64,000 nt of DNA from Biomphalaria glabrata (taxonomy: Eukaryota; Mollusca; Gastropoda; Planorbidae): the NCBI RefSeq assembly GCF_947242115.1, contig NC_074723.1:30289543-30353542 (forward strand), in the 5' to 3' direction. Under the pieces are notes generated by a model, which worked only from the letters and a program-made list of their open reading frames with translations, was not told the origin of the DNA and made no database searches. Of this stretch, positions 11,871 through 23,745 are shown in pieces. Each line of letters begins with the position of its first letter. The stretch's first letter is position 1. The position numbers were made by a program, and so were the translations under genes.

Positions 11871-12854
11871 AATGCCGGCTAATATTAAGCTGGGATTAAA
11901 TTTCATATTGTAATACCTCTTGAGCCGACGCTTACGGTGCTCACCAGGTGCACTGTTCGGCATGCGATATGAACGGAATGTTTACACGAGCAAGGAGAGC
12001 CAGTTGATGACTGCTCACGTGAAAGGTAGAAAGAGACACATCTTTGTTTTCTGATTATTCTCTCATTCTACAAACGTGGAAATCCGTAACATGATCACAA
12101 TGGTGATAGGGCCAAAAAAGAAAATTAGACTGTACTGCCATTTAACGAGATTCTCAGGATCGCAGACTTTTATGCAGAGAACAGAACCAGTGAAAAGAAG
12201 AATAGGCAGACAGAGGAAACGATGTAGAATGGGCGGATGAGCGATGGAGGGAGGGTTGTGAAGGAATCATCAGTGGTGCAAAAAAGACTGCAATACAGGG
12301 TAAAGAAAAATGAATTGAGTCTTTTCATAGCCTGTTTAGAAGACCATTCAAAACACAAGTACACAAGCTTTGAAATAAATGCCATGACATTTAACTTTTG
12401 TGCGTTTATGAAATAGGTGTCTGAGTGTAGAATGTACGTTTTCTACCAGGAAAAGTGAACGGTTCTTTACTTTTTTTGTGGAACATGATAATAAGCCAAC
12501 ACACTTGTTTCATAAAGAATGTGTAGCTATTTAAAATAAAACAACAACATATAAACCAGATTATGAAACAAATATGACGGCATTCTTGGTTTTAGCCGCG
12601 AATAAAAGATTGTTAAACTAAGCCTAGAAATTGGAGGATCGATGGGAATATTTACCAAAAAGACAGGAAAATGACTCGGATGTAAAGCTAGCTACAATGT
12701 TGCTCATATTCTAAGTAGAGGAATGAAGCCATATCTTGTTGATATTTTAAGTAGAGAAATAAAGCCATCTTCTGACGCGGGGAAAAAAAGATACATTTCA
12801 AATATCCCATTAATTAATGAAGCACAGGATCTACGGGTTTTAAGTTAATATCGT
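11871..12854. other. No gene or recognisable repeat seen
   Basis: AT-rich DNA with only short frames and no family motifs. Confidence 0.5.
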
Positions 12855-12879
12855 TTTTTTAGGCCTACTTTTTTTTTCA

Positions 12880-13395
12880 TGTGGCCCGCGACACGAGTGT
12901 CGGAAATAAAAATGACCCGCGGGTCGAATTAGGTTGGGCATCACTGGTGTAGGTGGATGCGATATGTTCAAACTGAACCTAATAGTAACAAAGTAGAACA
13001 GGATGGATAAAAAGCTAAGACTATAAATATAAAGCGAGATCAAGATAAAGAAATAAAATTCAAGCGAGAAAGATAAAAAAGAGAAAAATAAAGAAAAAAC
13101 ATAAAAGAAAAAAGAGAGAAAAAGATCAAAAGAAAAAAAATAAAGAAAAAAACATAAAAGAAAAAAGAGAGAAAAAGATCAAAAGAAAAAAATAAAGAGA
13201 TAAAGCTAAAAAGAAAGAAAAGATGAAAAATTGAGGGCCCTAAGCCCCTAACGTAAGTAAAGATACATTTTTACAATTTTTTTTTTTGGAAAAAGGGGGG
13301 ATTTTCTACACCTTGTGCCGACATTTCGGCGGGCCGGATGGACTCACGTCACGGGCCGGATCTGGCCCGCAGGCCGTACTTTGGGCATCACTGAC
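12880..13395 (-). mobile_element. Two hAT terminus fragments around an A/G-rich stretch
   Basis: The segments ending at 12946 ('aggttgggcatcactg') and 13391 ('actttgggcatcactg') are right termini of the hAT type whose left end would read CAGTGATGCCCAAA. 'ggcccgcaggccgtact' and 'gacccgcgggtcgaa' precede them. Bases 13020-13230 between are A/G-rich. No left ends or target duplications were found. Confidence 0.55.
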
Positions 13396-13569
13396 CTACA
13401 CAATGTCTATCGAACAAATGGCTAAACATCTTCTAGCAAATCTTTCAGGAGAGCCATTCAATATATTTAGTACTTTTTGGACGAGAAGAAGAAGTAAAGG
13501 AAAGATCACTTTCTTATTTCTGCGGATAGTCACCCCAAGAAAAAACAAGAGATGGGGGGAACAAGTGGG

Positions 13570-13715
13570 TATTCACACGTCGATAAGGATGGCTGCGCAC
13601 TGGACTGTCAAATCCTGCCCGCTCCCATCCCCCTTCGTCCTGCGGGAGGTTTGGACTAGGAAGTAAACTATCGTCAACTCTGAATGAACATCTGTAAGAT
13701 GTAAAACATTTTACA
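13570..13715 (+). repeat. SINE family B copy
   Basis: Plus-orientation copy with 'tggctgcgcactggactgtc', then 'tcctgcgggaggtttggac' and the tail 'caactctgaatgaacatctg'. It aligns with minus copies at 21300-21445 and 32435-32620 and plus copies at 37640-37800 and 40780-40975. The box B region is diverged. Confidence 0.65.
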
Positions 13716-13742
13716 AGCAAACATTTTACAAACACTAAATAG

Positions 13743-14348
13743 CAGCACCGGACTTAACCATTGCGGGGCCAAGTTTGGGTAGGGAAGCGGACAAAAAGTG
13801 AAATTTAAGAGTTTGTATTAGAAAATAAATTCGTTTATGCATTTTATTTATTCTACGTACAGAATTACTTTACGAGCCTTGCGTGTAGCAAAGTCATACA
13901 GTATATCATAATAATTATGTTTCCTACATAGATCACGCTCAATAGCATGAATTACCAAATGTTTCAATCTATCTTTGAGAATTGTTGACCTCAAGTAATT
14001 CTTCATTAGTTTGAGGCGCGAGAAGCTTCTTTCACCAGATTCCACAATTACGGCTAATGCATAATGCCGTTTTTATTTATCGCGCGTAGGATTCCATATT
14101 GAATAACACCCCAAAATGACAAATTTTGTCTATATATGTCCGTATATGTTATGGACTTTTTCGTATATTTTGCAATTTCGGGAGATTTCCAGGAGCTCCT
14201 GGTAAATCGACAGGTGGGCGCGGAAAATATGTTTTAAGTTATAAAATGGTTTAATTTAATAATTTATACACATTGAATTAGAGCGGGTCCTATGAAAGTA
14301 CGGGGCCCACTGCGGTCGCATAGGTTGCAGTGACCTAAGCCGGCCCTG
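13743..14348 (-). mobile_element. hAT transposon internal-deletion derivative, 606 bp
   Basis: Termini: left CAGCACCGGACTTAACCAT; right, reverse-complemented, CAGGGCCGGCTTAGGTCA. Flanking 8-mers ctaaatag (13735-13742) and caaattag (14349-14356) agree at 6 of 8. A minus-strand frame at 14045-13848 reads SGERSFSRLKLMKNYLRST, then ending in DILYDFATRKARK, which is the C-terminal dimerisation region of hAT transposases (family form ERSFSKLKLIK..LRS). The rest of the transposase is absent, so it is non-autonomous. Confidence 0.8.
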
Positions 14349-15814
14349 CAAATTAGCGGCGTCTCGCTGGTCGACTAGTAAGAAATAATTTCACAGTTCT
14401 CCTAATAAAATGTACAATCCCTATTCACACACACAAAAAAAAAACAGATTCAAGAAGTCAGTCGAAAAATCATCAATCATAACTGGCGCTACATAACACA
14501 TCAACACACCGTTTCGCCTCCAAGCATAAAGAAAATTCAGAAAGTTCTCACGTGGAAAAAATGGTCAGTCGGGGGGGGGGGGGGAAACACTTTTACAATA
14601 GTATTTTTTTAACTACTTCTAGAATCTAGATGAAGATAATCCAAACTATGATATATAGTAGTTAATTTACTTTGATTATTATACATTTAGTATTTTTGAT
14701 ATTTATTGGTTTTTTTTACAATTTGCATAAATTTAAATGTATGAACTCCAAAAGTAATAATAAGTAATAATATTGAGAACTGAGAAGTGCAGTATATGTC
14801 CTCGATAGTGGATTTTCCTTTGGTCTCAATTGTGTATCCTGCGGCCTTTATTTTGTCAATTAAAACATGCACAGCGTAGCAAGGTTAGGGTTAGCGGAAA
14901 CCGATCTATAAGCTACCCCTCAGATGCAACAACGTAATCCCCTGCATCCAGGGCCGCAACGAGGGTTGTGGCCGCCTGAGTGCGAAATTTTAAAAATGAC
15001 GCCCCCCCCCTTTTTTTTTTCTAGAAAAAGAAATGTATAGCACTTGAGCTGGACCAAAGGCACCACTTAATTTAAATCCATTTTTTATAGAACTTTTTTT
15101 TCCCTTTCATATTGTAATAACTTAAGTGAGGCAACTCAACGAGGACATTGACGTTTATTTACACTGAGACATGACAAACACAAAGGACATCTGCCTTGAG
15201 CACAGCATCTCCATATTGGCTCTAGACTTGGGCGGAAATCGTTAGTCTCAAATGTCAACATCCGACTTGTCTGGTCACTGATAGTGCGCACCTTCTTTCT
15301 GCACTATCTTGGATGGCGGTGCGCATGGCAAAGTCATAACAATATTCATACCGTTTCCGTATACCCTATGTTCTCTTAGATGTTTTATTTCCATTTTTTT
15401 TCTATTGCAAAGTCACAAAGCCCTTCTCCAGTTGTTTAAGTAATTGGGCGAAACCCCAGAAAATGTTCATGTCTTTCTACAAGAGAGGTATAAAAGCCAG
15501 AAGAAATAATGATAGTGAATAGTTCCATACGAGACTGTTTTGTTACCAGTTTTTATTTTTAACTTCTACATGCTATAGCAAGAAAGACAACTCTGTATTA
15601 AACAGTGGTATACCGAAAATAACATGAATTTCCTCCCTTGCTAGGAAAATAAGATTTGTGCAATACATGTAAGCTAACAACCTGTTCATGGAGGGAAAAA
15701 AAACTTACAGAAACCATAAAGAAAACAAAATCACAAAACATCACTAAGAAACTGTACAGGTAATGACATTTTCACAAACCCTGAAAAGGAACATGGCGAC
15801 GCAGTGTACTAGAT
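14349..15814. other. No gene seen; contains a hAT left terminus near 14951
   Basis: Bases from 14951 (cagggccgcaacgagggttg) match the reverse complement of the hAT right end at 36174-36237. The remainder is AT-rich with a G-run at 14571-14584. Confidence 0.5.
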
Positions 15815-16815
15815 CAGAGGTTCTTAAACGCTTTTAACCAGGGAACCCTTTTAGATAATCAAAACTTGCCCACGGACCCCTAAGTGAATAAAGCTACATA
15901 AATGCATAGTATATAAATTGAAAATGTTAAAGGAGTGTTTATTAAAATTATAACTTTTGTTTCAAATAAAATGTTAACAAATTAATGACTTCGATAAGGT
16001 TAACGATATGAGTGTATGTATGTATGGCTCGATGTTTGTAAGTAGCAACAACAAATCTAAACTAGCACAAACTTCTAGTCGGTTTCTTTTTAATAGTGAT
16101 GACTTTCGTAGTGGCACTGAACCCACACTCTACGAAACAAAAATATCGAAAACTGTCAACAATTTTTTTTTGTAATACAATGATTATAGCATTTACATAG
16201 CGCTACTTTCATGCTTATAGCATGCTCAGAGCGCTGTGGTCCAATCTCATTTGTGGGCGGGTGTGGGAAGGGGGTATCTGGGAGAAGGTTTATCCGTGCT
16301 GCCTTTAGGCGCTCATTAAACACAACTCTGCTCGAGTCGGGTGTCGAACCGCCCCCTTCATTACCAAGCCAGATTCTAGCGTACTTAGCCTCTCTGCCAC
16401 GCATCCCACTAATGCAGAAATAAATGTATATATTTTTTAAACCAGCATTTGCACTATCCTTGTTTAAATACTGGCTTTTGTTCCTCAATAAGCTGGTCTT
16501 GTGTTGACATGGAATCATCTGTGTTTGAAATCTGACGTTGTACACACACAAAAGAGTTCCACACCCAATCATGAGTATATCGAGGTGAAGAATGAATATG
16601 GTTTAAGACAGTTTAGGTCGGCATTGAATACTACGTAATATAACAGAGATATTAATCAGTAGTGAGGAGCCAGATTATTATTAAAACTATCCGATCAGAT
16701 AAACTGGCTTTTAAACGAATAATTTTAATTGTGTGTATTTTTCATCTTTCAAGGACATCCCACGATCAAATCGTGGACCCATGGGAGTCCGCGAACGACA
16801 GTTTGAGAATCGCTG
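15815..16815. mobile_element. hAT-like element, about 1.0 kb, carrying a nested SINE
   Basis: Left end CAGAGGTTCTTAAACGC; right end, reverse-complemented, CAGCGATTCTCAAACTG. Flanking 8-mers tactagat (15807-15814) and aactaaat (16816-16823) agree at 6 of 8. No transposase was recognised inside. A family C SINE (about 16178-16415, minus) sits in the interior and must be younger. Confidence 0.65.
16178..16415 (-). repeat. SINE family C (tRNA-like head), minus orientation
   Basis: Reverse complement begins 'gggatgcgtggcagagaggc', has box B-like 'ggttcgacacccgactcgag', and a body with 'ggcagcacggataaaccttc', 'aaatgagattggacc' and 'agcatgctataagcatgaaa'. A diverged sister lies at 46028-46265 on the plus strand. 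Confidence 0.7.
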
Positions 16816-16959
16816 AACTAAATGAAGCTGAGAGGACAAGAAAGAGCTGAGAAGCCTTTAAAAACTAGAGAGTTTTTTTGTTGTTTTTTTTTTACTGAGG
16901 GTCACCTGATGAAGATAAAGTCAACAGATTGATCTATTATACTCCCAATCAGGGTTTCG

Positions 16960-17040
16960 TTAACTCTTTCTCTCCGTAATTATTTACCACATTCTGGTGG
17001 AATCAACGTTGGTATCGTCAGTTAGGAGAGAAAGAGTTAA
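16960..17040. mobile_element. Short inverted-repeat MITE bounded by TTAA
   Basis: TTAACTCTTTCTCTCC at 16960-16975 and its exact complement GGAGAGAAAGAGTTAA at 17025-17040 enclose 49 bases. Both ends carry TTAA, the piggyBac target site, suggesting a piggyBac-type MITE. Confidence 0.6.
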
Positions 17041-18247
17041 AAGGAAAGATTGAATCGATGTACAGCGACACAACAATCGTTTCAAAAAAACAAAAGAGGA
17101 AAAAAAATAATTTTCACAAATGTTTCGGATTTGTATGGACCATAGACATAAATAAATATACACTGGTCGATTAAAGAGTTTTATGAAACGAAAATTTGTG
17201 ACTTGCAATTTTGTGTACTTTATTATACAGCATTTATGAGCAGTATAAAAGTTAAGTATTCATATCTATTTCAGCCATAACCTATATAAGTATTACAATA
17301 TTTTCACTAGTGTTTTTTTTTTATCCATGTAGTAGCTTCTTATATTCGGCACAGCTCATCAAATTCTCCTTTTAGAAACACGTCGCTTTTTTTGTTTATA
17401 ATTAATTTGTTTTTATGTTTGGAGCTAAAAACGATGTTTCGGGACAGTGCATGTCCAATTTAAGATAAGTTCCTGTATTTTTGTTCCGCTTTTCCAAAGC
17501 AGATGGCAGTTTTTTAGATTCTCGGTAACCAAGTATGTAAAGCTATTGTTTAAACCTCCCCCGGCAATTCATACGCAGATAAGGGATGAAGGCTATATTA
17601 TGAGCCTGTTTGATCGTAGGCTGGTGGATCTATCAAAATAAGCTTCCAAACATCTTTAGAAAGACATTCCAATCACATTCATACTGTTAGCTGTTAAATA
17701 AAATTAAAAAAGGAGGTGTTTCAATGAATAATAATGAATTAAACACATTCTCCTATAGTGCACAAGGCAAAATCGTAATAAGAAATATTATTGGGATTAA
17801 TAAATCTATGATTTTTTTCAATAAATAAATGTGACCTAGATCGAGATATCTAGAATATATAATTTATGAATGAAAGAAAAAGTGCGGGCTGCTAATTTGA
17901 AGCCAGAGACCATGCCCACTGCAGGTGATCACGCCAGGCGAGCGCTGGTGGTGAGGAGAGGTATACACTAAGCGTGTAGTGTCACAACCTATCATACAGG
18001 CAGTGGAGGGAAGGGGGAGAGAGTCATGAAAAGAATTATAAGCATCTATGGGAGGGAGGGGATGTAACAAAACGAACATCCAAATTATGAAAAGAAGAGG
18101 GTCCTTGGATGGGAATTAAAAGAAAGAGAAGTGAATACATGTAGCCTAGTTGAAAATATCATGTTTGTTACATTATAATAATTAATTTATAGATCTATAA
18201 TTATATAGATTTATTTCTGTTTCTACACATAGATTATATAGGTAGGC

Positions 18248-18289
<42 letters not shown>

Positions 18290-19052
18290 GCAATATACTA
18301 TAAATACATATTGCAGAAGTGAATCTACTTCTTTTAATACAATCTAAATAATTTTTAATTAACACAGATATAATTTATTAGCAATAACATAGTGGTGTTT
18401 CTTAACGGTGCTCGATGTGTGCTGAAGGAGAAAGCACAAAAACTGCGTTTATTATAGGAGCATGAAGTGACCTGATTTATTTTAAAATAAAATCTTGACT
18501 ATGAGTGGTAATTCAAAGAAACACAGCTATTTTTATAGTCCTTTAGTTGCAGAATAAGAATCTGCTTTCAGTTTTTTTGTAAGTTAAACCGTCACCAAAT
18601 AAAAAAATAAAATAAAAATTTGACCTAGTTCCCGAATACGGTGTGCCTAATATAAGAATCTACTATATATATATTGTAAATAAGGAGGCAGTGTAGTTTT
18701 GCTTAATCTCTAAGAATGAAGATCATGCAATTTTTCATAATTCGGAAATCCGAATGCAATAGATATACATGTTTTCAAGTTACATGAAGTTACTTCCTTC
18801 AAGCAGTCTATATTTATTAATGTCTATGGTATGGACATATTATTAAAAATTTTTTCCTTTGTAATTAAACATGAATGTAGATCCCAGTATGTTGGGTGAA
18901 AAGCCTTACATCCAACGACGCTCCACTCCTCCACGAAGAAAAGTACTGTGATAGTAGCATAAGCTATGATTGATTGAAAAATATGTTATGTGAGGCAATC
19001 AAGTTTGTTTTTTTTTTATTTAAAAAAAAACAAAAAAAAATATAAAAAATCA
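17041..19052. other. No gene seen; AT-rich intergenic DNA
   Basis: Only short frames. It includes a compound (TA)n(GA)n microsatellite at about 18247-18289. Confidence 0.55.
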
Positions 19053-19134
19053 TGGCAGCGGTGGGATTCGAACCCACGCCTCCGAAGAGACTGGTGCCTA
19101 AAACCAGCGCCTTAGACCGCTCGGCCACGCTACC
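19053..19134 (-). tRNA. tRNA-Leu (anticodon UAG)
   Basis: The reverse complement folds as an 82-nt type II tRNA: a 7-bp acceptor stem (GGTAGCG/CGCTGCC, with one T-G pair) and discriminator A; a D arm starting TGGCCGAGCGG; an anticodon stem CTGGT/ACCAG with loop TTTAGGC giving anticodon TAG (reads CUA); a long variable arm TCTCTTCGGAGG; and a T arm GTGGGTTCGAATCCCAC. The long variable arm plus UAG identifies leucine. No CCA is encoded and no intron is present. All arms pair, so it looks like a live gene rather than a SINE head. Confidence 0.93.
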
Positions 19135-19229
19135 TTACAACAACTCAGCAATTTGAAACACGGCATAAAAACTAGTACAGGGTGAACAGAACTACAGCTA
19201 TTTATAGCGTATTTCAGAGCGTACTGATC

Positions 19230-20277
19230 TATACCTACTTCCAGTACTAGATCTAGGTCTAGACTAGTCTAGATCTAGATTCTAGATAGATGTATATTAT
19301 ATATCAAGAACATCAACTATATGAAAACATAAGAACAAGACTAGATCTGGTCTTGTAGCTCTAAACCTAGATTAAATCTACGTCTATTAAACGAATTTTC
19401 ATAATTATAGGCCTATAGAAATATAACTATTGACTATATAACACCAACAACAGACAATAACTTATAGTCTAACTATTAGTGTTTAGACTTAGTCCAGATC
19501 TAGAATCTAGATTAAGATAGTTATGATAGTAGTTAGGCGTGTGCCTAGATATAAAATATAGGCTTACCTAATCTAGACTTCTACAAGATAGTCATAGAGT
19601 CTATCTCTCTATAGTATAGATCTAATTAGTCTAATTCTAATTCTATATAGGTCAAGATCTATAGACTATAATAGTTTTAATAGACTCTAACTCTAGACTT
19701 TATCTAGCTGCTAGATGATAGCATCTATTAAAAAAAAATCCATGACATACCTATAATTATCTAGTCTAGATCTAGATAGATTGTTTTATTACCTAGTCTA
19801 GATCTAGATTCTAGACCTAGCTATATTATAGAGGTCTTATTTAATTAATTATACCTACTAAACTAGAATACACTACAGATCTAACTAGATTAGTAGGCCT
19901 ATTAGCCTACTACTACTACTAGACTAGATCTATGAATGCATGACAATCTATGTAGGCCTAGATTTAGAATAAGGGAGATAGATCTTGATCTATATATTCC
20001 CTATATTCTAGCTCTAAAATATAGGCACTAGTCTAGATCCACTCAACAATCTATAATCTAAACTTGAAATACGATTTAACTACTATGATCCGATCTAAAA
20101 TAATTTTGATATTGATTCTTGATATATAGATCTTTATAGGCCTATATAGAATATAGAGCCCATAGTCCACAATGATTAGCCTAATATAAAATTATATATA
20201 TATAGTCTAGATCTAGACAATCTAGTCAATATATAGGCCTAGAATTTTAGATTAAGATATATATATTATTCTCACGG
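19230..20277. repeat. CTAG-rich low-complexity tract
   Basis: Densely packed CTAG, AGATCT and TCTAGA words (for example tctagatctagattctaga near 19265 and 19800) over about 1 kb, with no period and no coding frame. The same vocabulary resumes at about 20815-20930 and 31985-32350. Confidence 0.75.
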
Positions 20278-20795
20278 GTTAAATCGTGACCTCCGTGACA
20301 ATGTCCAAGGCGCCGGTTAAATGCCCTGCCTCTTCATGGCGCCCGGGTGGAAACGGCCCGGGTGTATGAGGCAATTGAGGGGAGTGCCTAAGGGGGTGCG
20401 AGAGCATCGCCATTGCACTGTGCGGGGATGTAAAACATCAAGGGGCCGTTACATCAATGGCGTACCCCGCACGGTTACCCTGGTAGGCCTACAGTAGGCC
20501 TATACGAATACGAAGGGGTAACGCAGTGTTACGGCCTCCAGCCGCGTCTCTAGCCCGCGAGTCCGGAGTGTCCGTGTCCATTGGAAGTGAACGCATAAAC
20601 ATAACTCAAAGTTTAACCCCGAGTCTCACCCCCCCCCCCTCCGGTCGGACATGGTGGCGGGAAAGGGGAACCCGCAATCCCCCAATTCAGGCTGGTGAAA
20701 GGGAGCTTCTGCTGGCCCGTGACCTCCGTCGAAGGCGCCGGCTGGCCTTAGTGTTCCAAGTGCGACGCACAACACTACTAGACAATTACAGATAT
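20278..20795. other. GC-rich, CpG-containing island of unknown nature
   Basis: An abrupt change from AT/CTAG-rich flanks to GC-rich sequence with many CpG. It holds an 8-bp perfect stem GTGCGGGG (20420-20427)/CCCCGCAC (20465-20472) and two near-copies of 'gtgacctccgt...aaggcgccgg' (about 20287 and 20719). A 95-residue frame (20526-20813, plus) is Arg/Pro/Ser-rich and matches no domain I know. A LINE 5' end or a CpG-rich regulatory island are both possible; I cannot decide. Confidence 0.4.
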
Positions 20796-21299
20796 TTTAT
20801 TCTAATTGACTAATTAATAGATAGGCCTATATATTTAATCTAGAATCGTTTATAGATGTAGATGGCTATTGTCTAGTAATACTAGACTATATAAACCTAC
20901 TTAGATCTAGATCTATATCTAAATATAGCTCTAAATACTCCAATCACTGTTTCTATCATTATAATTATGGTATGGATCTTTAAATATAGATCAAGTTATC
21001 GTGCGGAAATAAAAATAAAATAAAGGGGGAGGGAATAAAGAGACTCTCAAGGGAGAGTACTGGAAAAAACTCGAATACCTTATAATTTTCTTTGGTTATC
21101 TTCCTTGGAGATGCGTTTACTAGGAGAATAAAATGTCTGTCGACTTATAGAATATAATTTATTGGACTCATGGGAAGGGAGTCAGTTGAGTTTTTATAAA
21201 ATATAATTTGGTTAATACGAAACACATCTCCAGAGAAAAACATACAATTATAGTGAAGATACAACAAAAATAAATGAGCTTATTTAAGTAGAATGTTTG

Positions 21300-21445
21300 T
21301 TTTGTTTGACATGTTTCGGATGTTCCTTCAGAGTTGGAGATAGTTTACTTCATTGTACAAACCTCCCGCAGGACGACGGGGGATGGGAGCGGGCAGAGTT
21401 TGAACCCGGGACCATCGATAGATCCATACGACAGTCCACGGCCAG
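21300..21445 (-). repeat. SINE family B copy
   Basis: The minus strand reads as a tRNA-like unit with box B 'ggtcccgggttcaaactct', then 'tcccccgtcgtcctgcgggag' shared with the other copies, and the 3' end '...ctctgaaggaacatccgaaa'. Near-identical text occurs at 32435-32620. Confidence 0.75.
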
Positions 21446-21659
21446 GCAGAACTAAATCTCTCACTAAGGTAGACTTTAATTTGCCATATTCAATAATAAT
21501 AATAATAATAATAATCTTTACTGTCCGTATGGAAATATGTCTTACAATTTGTGCATTACACCAAACAAAAAACATTATAACTATAAGAAACCAAAGTGTG
21601 CATTCACACCAGACTCATTCATAATTTACATGTGACAAAGTTTATACCAGATTGTTCTT

Positions 21660-22040
21660 ATTTAATGATTTGATTTGACGTATTTTTTTAAGGACATTAA
21701 TTGACTAATTGGTTAATTTTGTAAATGGATTCATGCATTGTTAGGTACAATACACAATTGTTTGATCGGAGAATGAGTGTGGGAGAAATAATGTGTACCT
21801 ACAATTATTTAAAAGGAAACCAAACCCTACATATTTAGTCAGATATGTAAAAATGAAAGATTAATGTCCCTTTTTACTATAAAAAAATATTTACTAGTAA
21901 TTAATTGGCTAATCTTTTTTTAAATTGATTTATATCTTGACTATGGCAATAAATAATTGTGCAAAGTTTCAACTTGATCAGAGAATCTATGTCAGAGAAA
22001 TAACGTGCACTAAATTATTTTTAATCAGACAAATAATATA
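21660..22040 (+). repeat. Dispersed AACTTGATC-family repeat (two units)
   Basis: Two successive units, each with 'taattggttaattttgtaaa', 'caataaataattgtgcaaag', 'ttcaacttgatcagagaat' and 'agaaataacgtgcac' type text. Confidence 0.55.
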
Positions 22041-22313
22041 AGGTTTGTAAAAGAAAATAAGCCCCGGGACCTGCAATTTGAACTTCTCTTGGCGTTTAAA
22101 GCGTAGCTTTTTTTTTTTTTTAAATCGCCAGCCAAATATTTCCACAAAATCGACCTGTAACGTCGAAATCTGAGGACAGACTTTTGATGTGGCAACGAGC
22201 TACTGGTCCTGACTGCCCCCAGATTGTACAATAAAAAAAAAAAAACTCGACCTTAATTAGTTTTATTTCAGATATTAAATAAATTGACTGGCCACGCCAA
22301 GTACAGCTCCATA

Positions 22314-22520
22314 AAGAGTTATGATTTCCTTTGCTGTTTTGGAGAGAAGAAATAAAGCGCTCGCACATAAACAGTAGGCTAATCATTTTTCTAAACAAAG
22401 ATATTACGTTTTATTTAAAAGAGTTATGATTTTCTTTGCTGTTTTGGAGAGAAAAATAAAGCGCTCGCAGATAAACAGTAGGCTAATCATTTTTCTAAAC
22501 AAAGATATTACGTTTTAATT
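22314..22520. repeat. Tandem duplication of a ~110 bp unit
   Basis: 'agagttatgattt(c)ctttgctg', 'ttttggagagaa', 'ataaagcgctcgca', 'ataaacagtaggctaatcat' and 'aacaaagatattacgtttta' occur twice in order with few differences. A recent local duplication. Confidence 0.85.
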
Positions 22521-23124
22521 AGAACAATTTACATTTCTAATTTTAGATTTAAACTGTACCCAATACGCTGTGCTGATAAATCTAAAGAAGAGACCAAGGT
22601 TTTAAAATTGTAACATGTTACAGTTCATTCTTTGTTACGCAGACCTCAAAAAATCAAAAAAAAAAAAATCTAGCAAACACTTGTTTGATTTCTCGTAGGT
22701 GGTAAATGTAAATCATGCAGGTGTGTATATCGTCTGACTTATGTGACCTGTAGAGTGGAGCATTCATGACAGATTGACTAACTGGGTGGACCATTAGAAA
22801 TGGTAAAAGCATGGCTCATTAGAGTGTCTGGTCATGCTAATAACGAATATCCTGGGTAAAAAAACAACAACAGGGTTTTATCTCCTTTTTTTTTCTATGA
22901 CTAATAAAACGTGGATGTTTTGTTGACTTCATTATTTGAACTGTAAATGTAATTTTTTAAAATTATTGGTTATTCTTCCTTTCAATGCTTCCCCCCCCCC
23001 TGAAATCTCCATAAACCTGTGGTTCTCAACCAGACGTCATTAGAACCAGCAATGGTGAGTGTGACGATCACTTGTGAGGTCCCGAACAAAACTCGATATC
23101 TTTTTACAAAGCTTATATCAACTG

Positions 23125-23455
23125 ACTATATAACTTATATAATACAGACGTTACTTCAAAAAAGAAGATGATTACGTCCTACGTGTCATACATTTAGTCA
23201 TGCATATTAACCAATGACTTAAATTCTGCTAAGTCACTGGTTTTCCTGGCTAGCTCAGGCAACCCATTCCATGCTCTAATAGCACTAGGGAAGAAGGAGT
23301 ATTTGTACAAATTTGTCCTAGCATATGGGACGAGGAGTGTGCCTTTATCTTTGTGTCTTTCAGAGTATTTTATTAAATTTTGTTTTTGTATTTGAAGATG
23401 GTTCAGTGTTTTATGTACAAAGTGTGTACACGTTATTTCTCCTACAGCCATTCTC
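23125..23455 (-). mobile_element. LINE 3' end fragment (L2/CR1-like)
   Basis: Minus-strand translation includes [20 protein letters not shown] and RAWNGLPELARKT, the C-terminal tail typical of L2/CR1-type LINE reverse transcriptases (...SFFPRTIREWNSLP...). The 3' end is the 'aagtaacgtctgtat' block used by related copies in the window. Same family as 44710-45240 and 36740-37460. Only the tail is present. Confidence 0.75.
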
Positions 23456-23519
23456 AGATCAAGTTGAAACTTTGACTAGTGTAAGATTAGTAATATATTT
23501 TTTTTTACTAATTTCATGC

Positions 23520-23745
23520 TTTTAGCTTTCTCAATACGCTATGATTCTATAATTTGTCTGGAAATCTACCCATGTGGAGTTCCACCAGATAATGCTGACC
23601 ATGTCCTCCAAAACTGCTCTCTTTACCAAGAGGCCCCTAAAAGACACTGGCCCCAAAACACCCCAATAGAAAGAAAACTATATGGAGAGCTCCCTGATTT
23701 GGAAACCACTGCGCAGTTCATCTCATGTATTGGTCTAGTCATCTG
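23520..23745 (+). mobile_element. LINE fragment encoding the C-terminal Cys-rich region (I-clade-like)
   Basis: The plus frame reads ...CGVPPDNADHVLQNCSLY then LYGELPDLETTAQFISCIGL, matching the zinc-knuckle-like C-terminus that follows RNase H in I-clade-type LINEs (C.CG....EH.LQ.CPL...WP...LYG...DL..TA.F....GL). A short remnant with no upstream domains. Confidence 0.65.

Noticed and set aside
13286-13666. A 126-residue plus-strand frame
   Set aside because: It joins a hAT end fragment to a SINE family B copy; no domain.
16156-16572. A 138-residue minus-strand frame
   Set aside because: It spans a SINE family C copy inside a hAT element and has no protein-like features.
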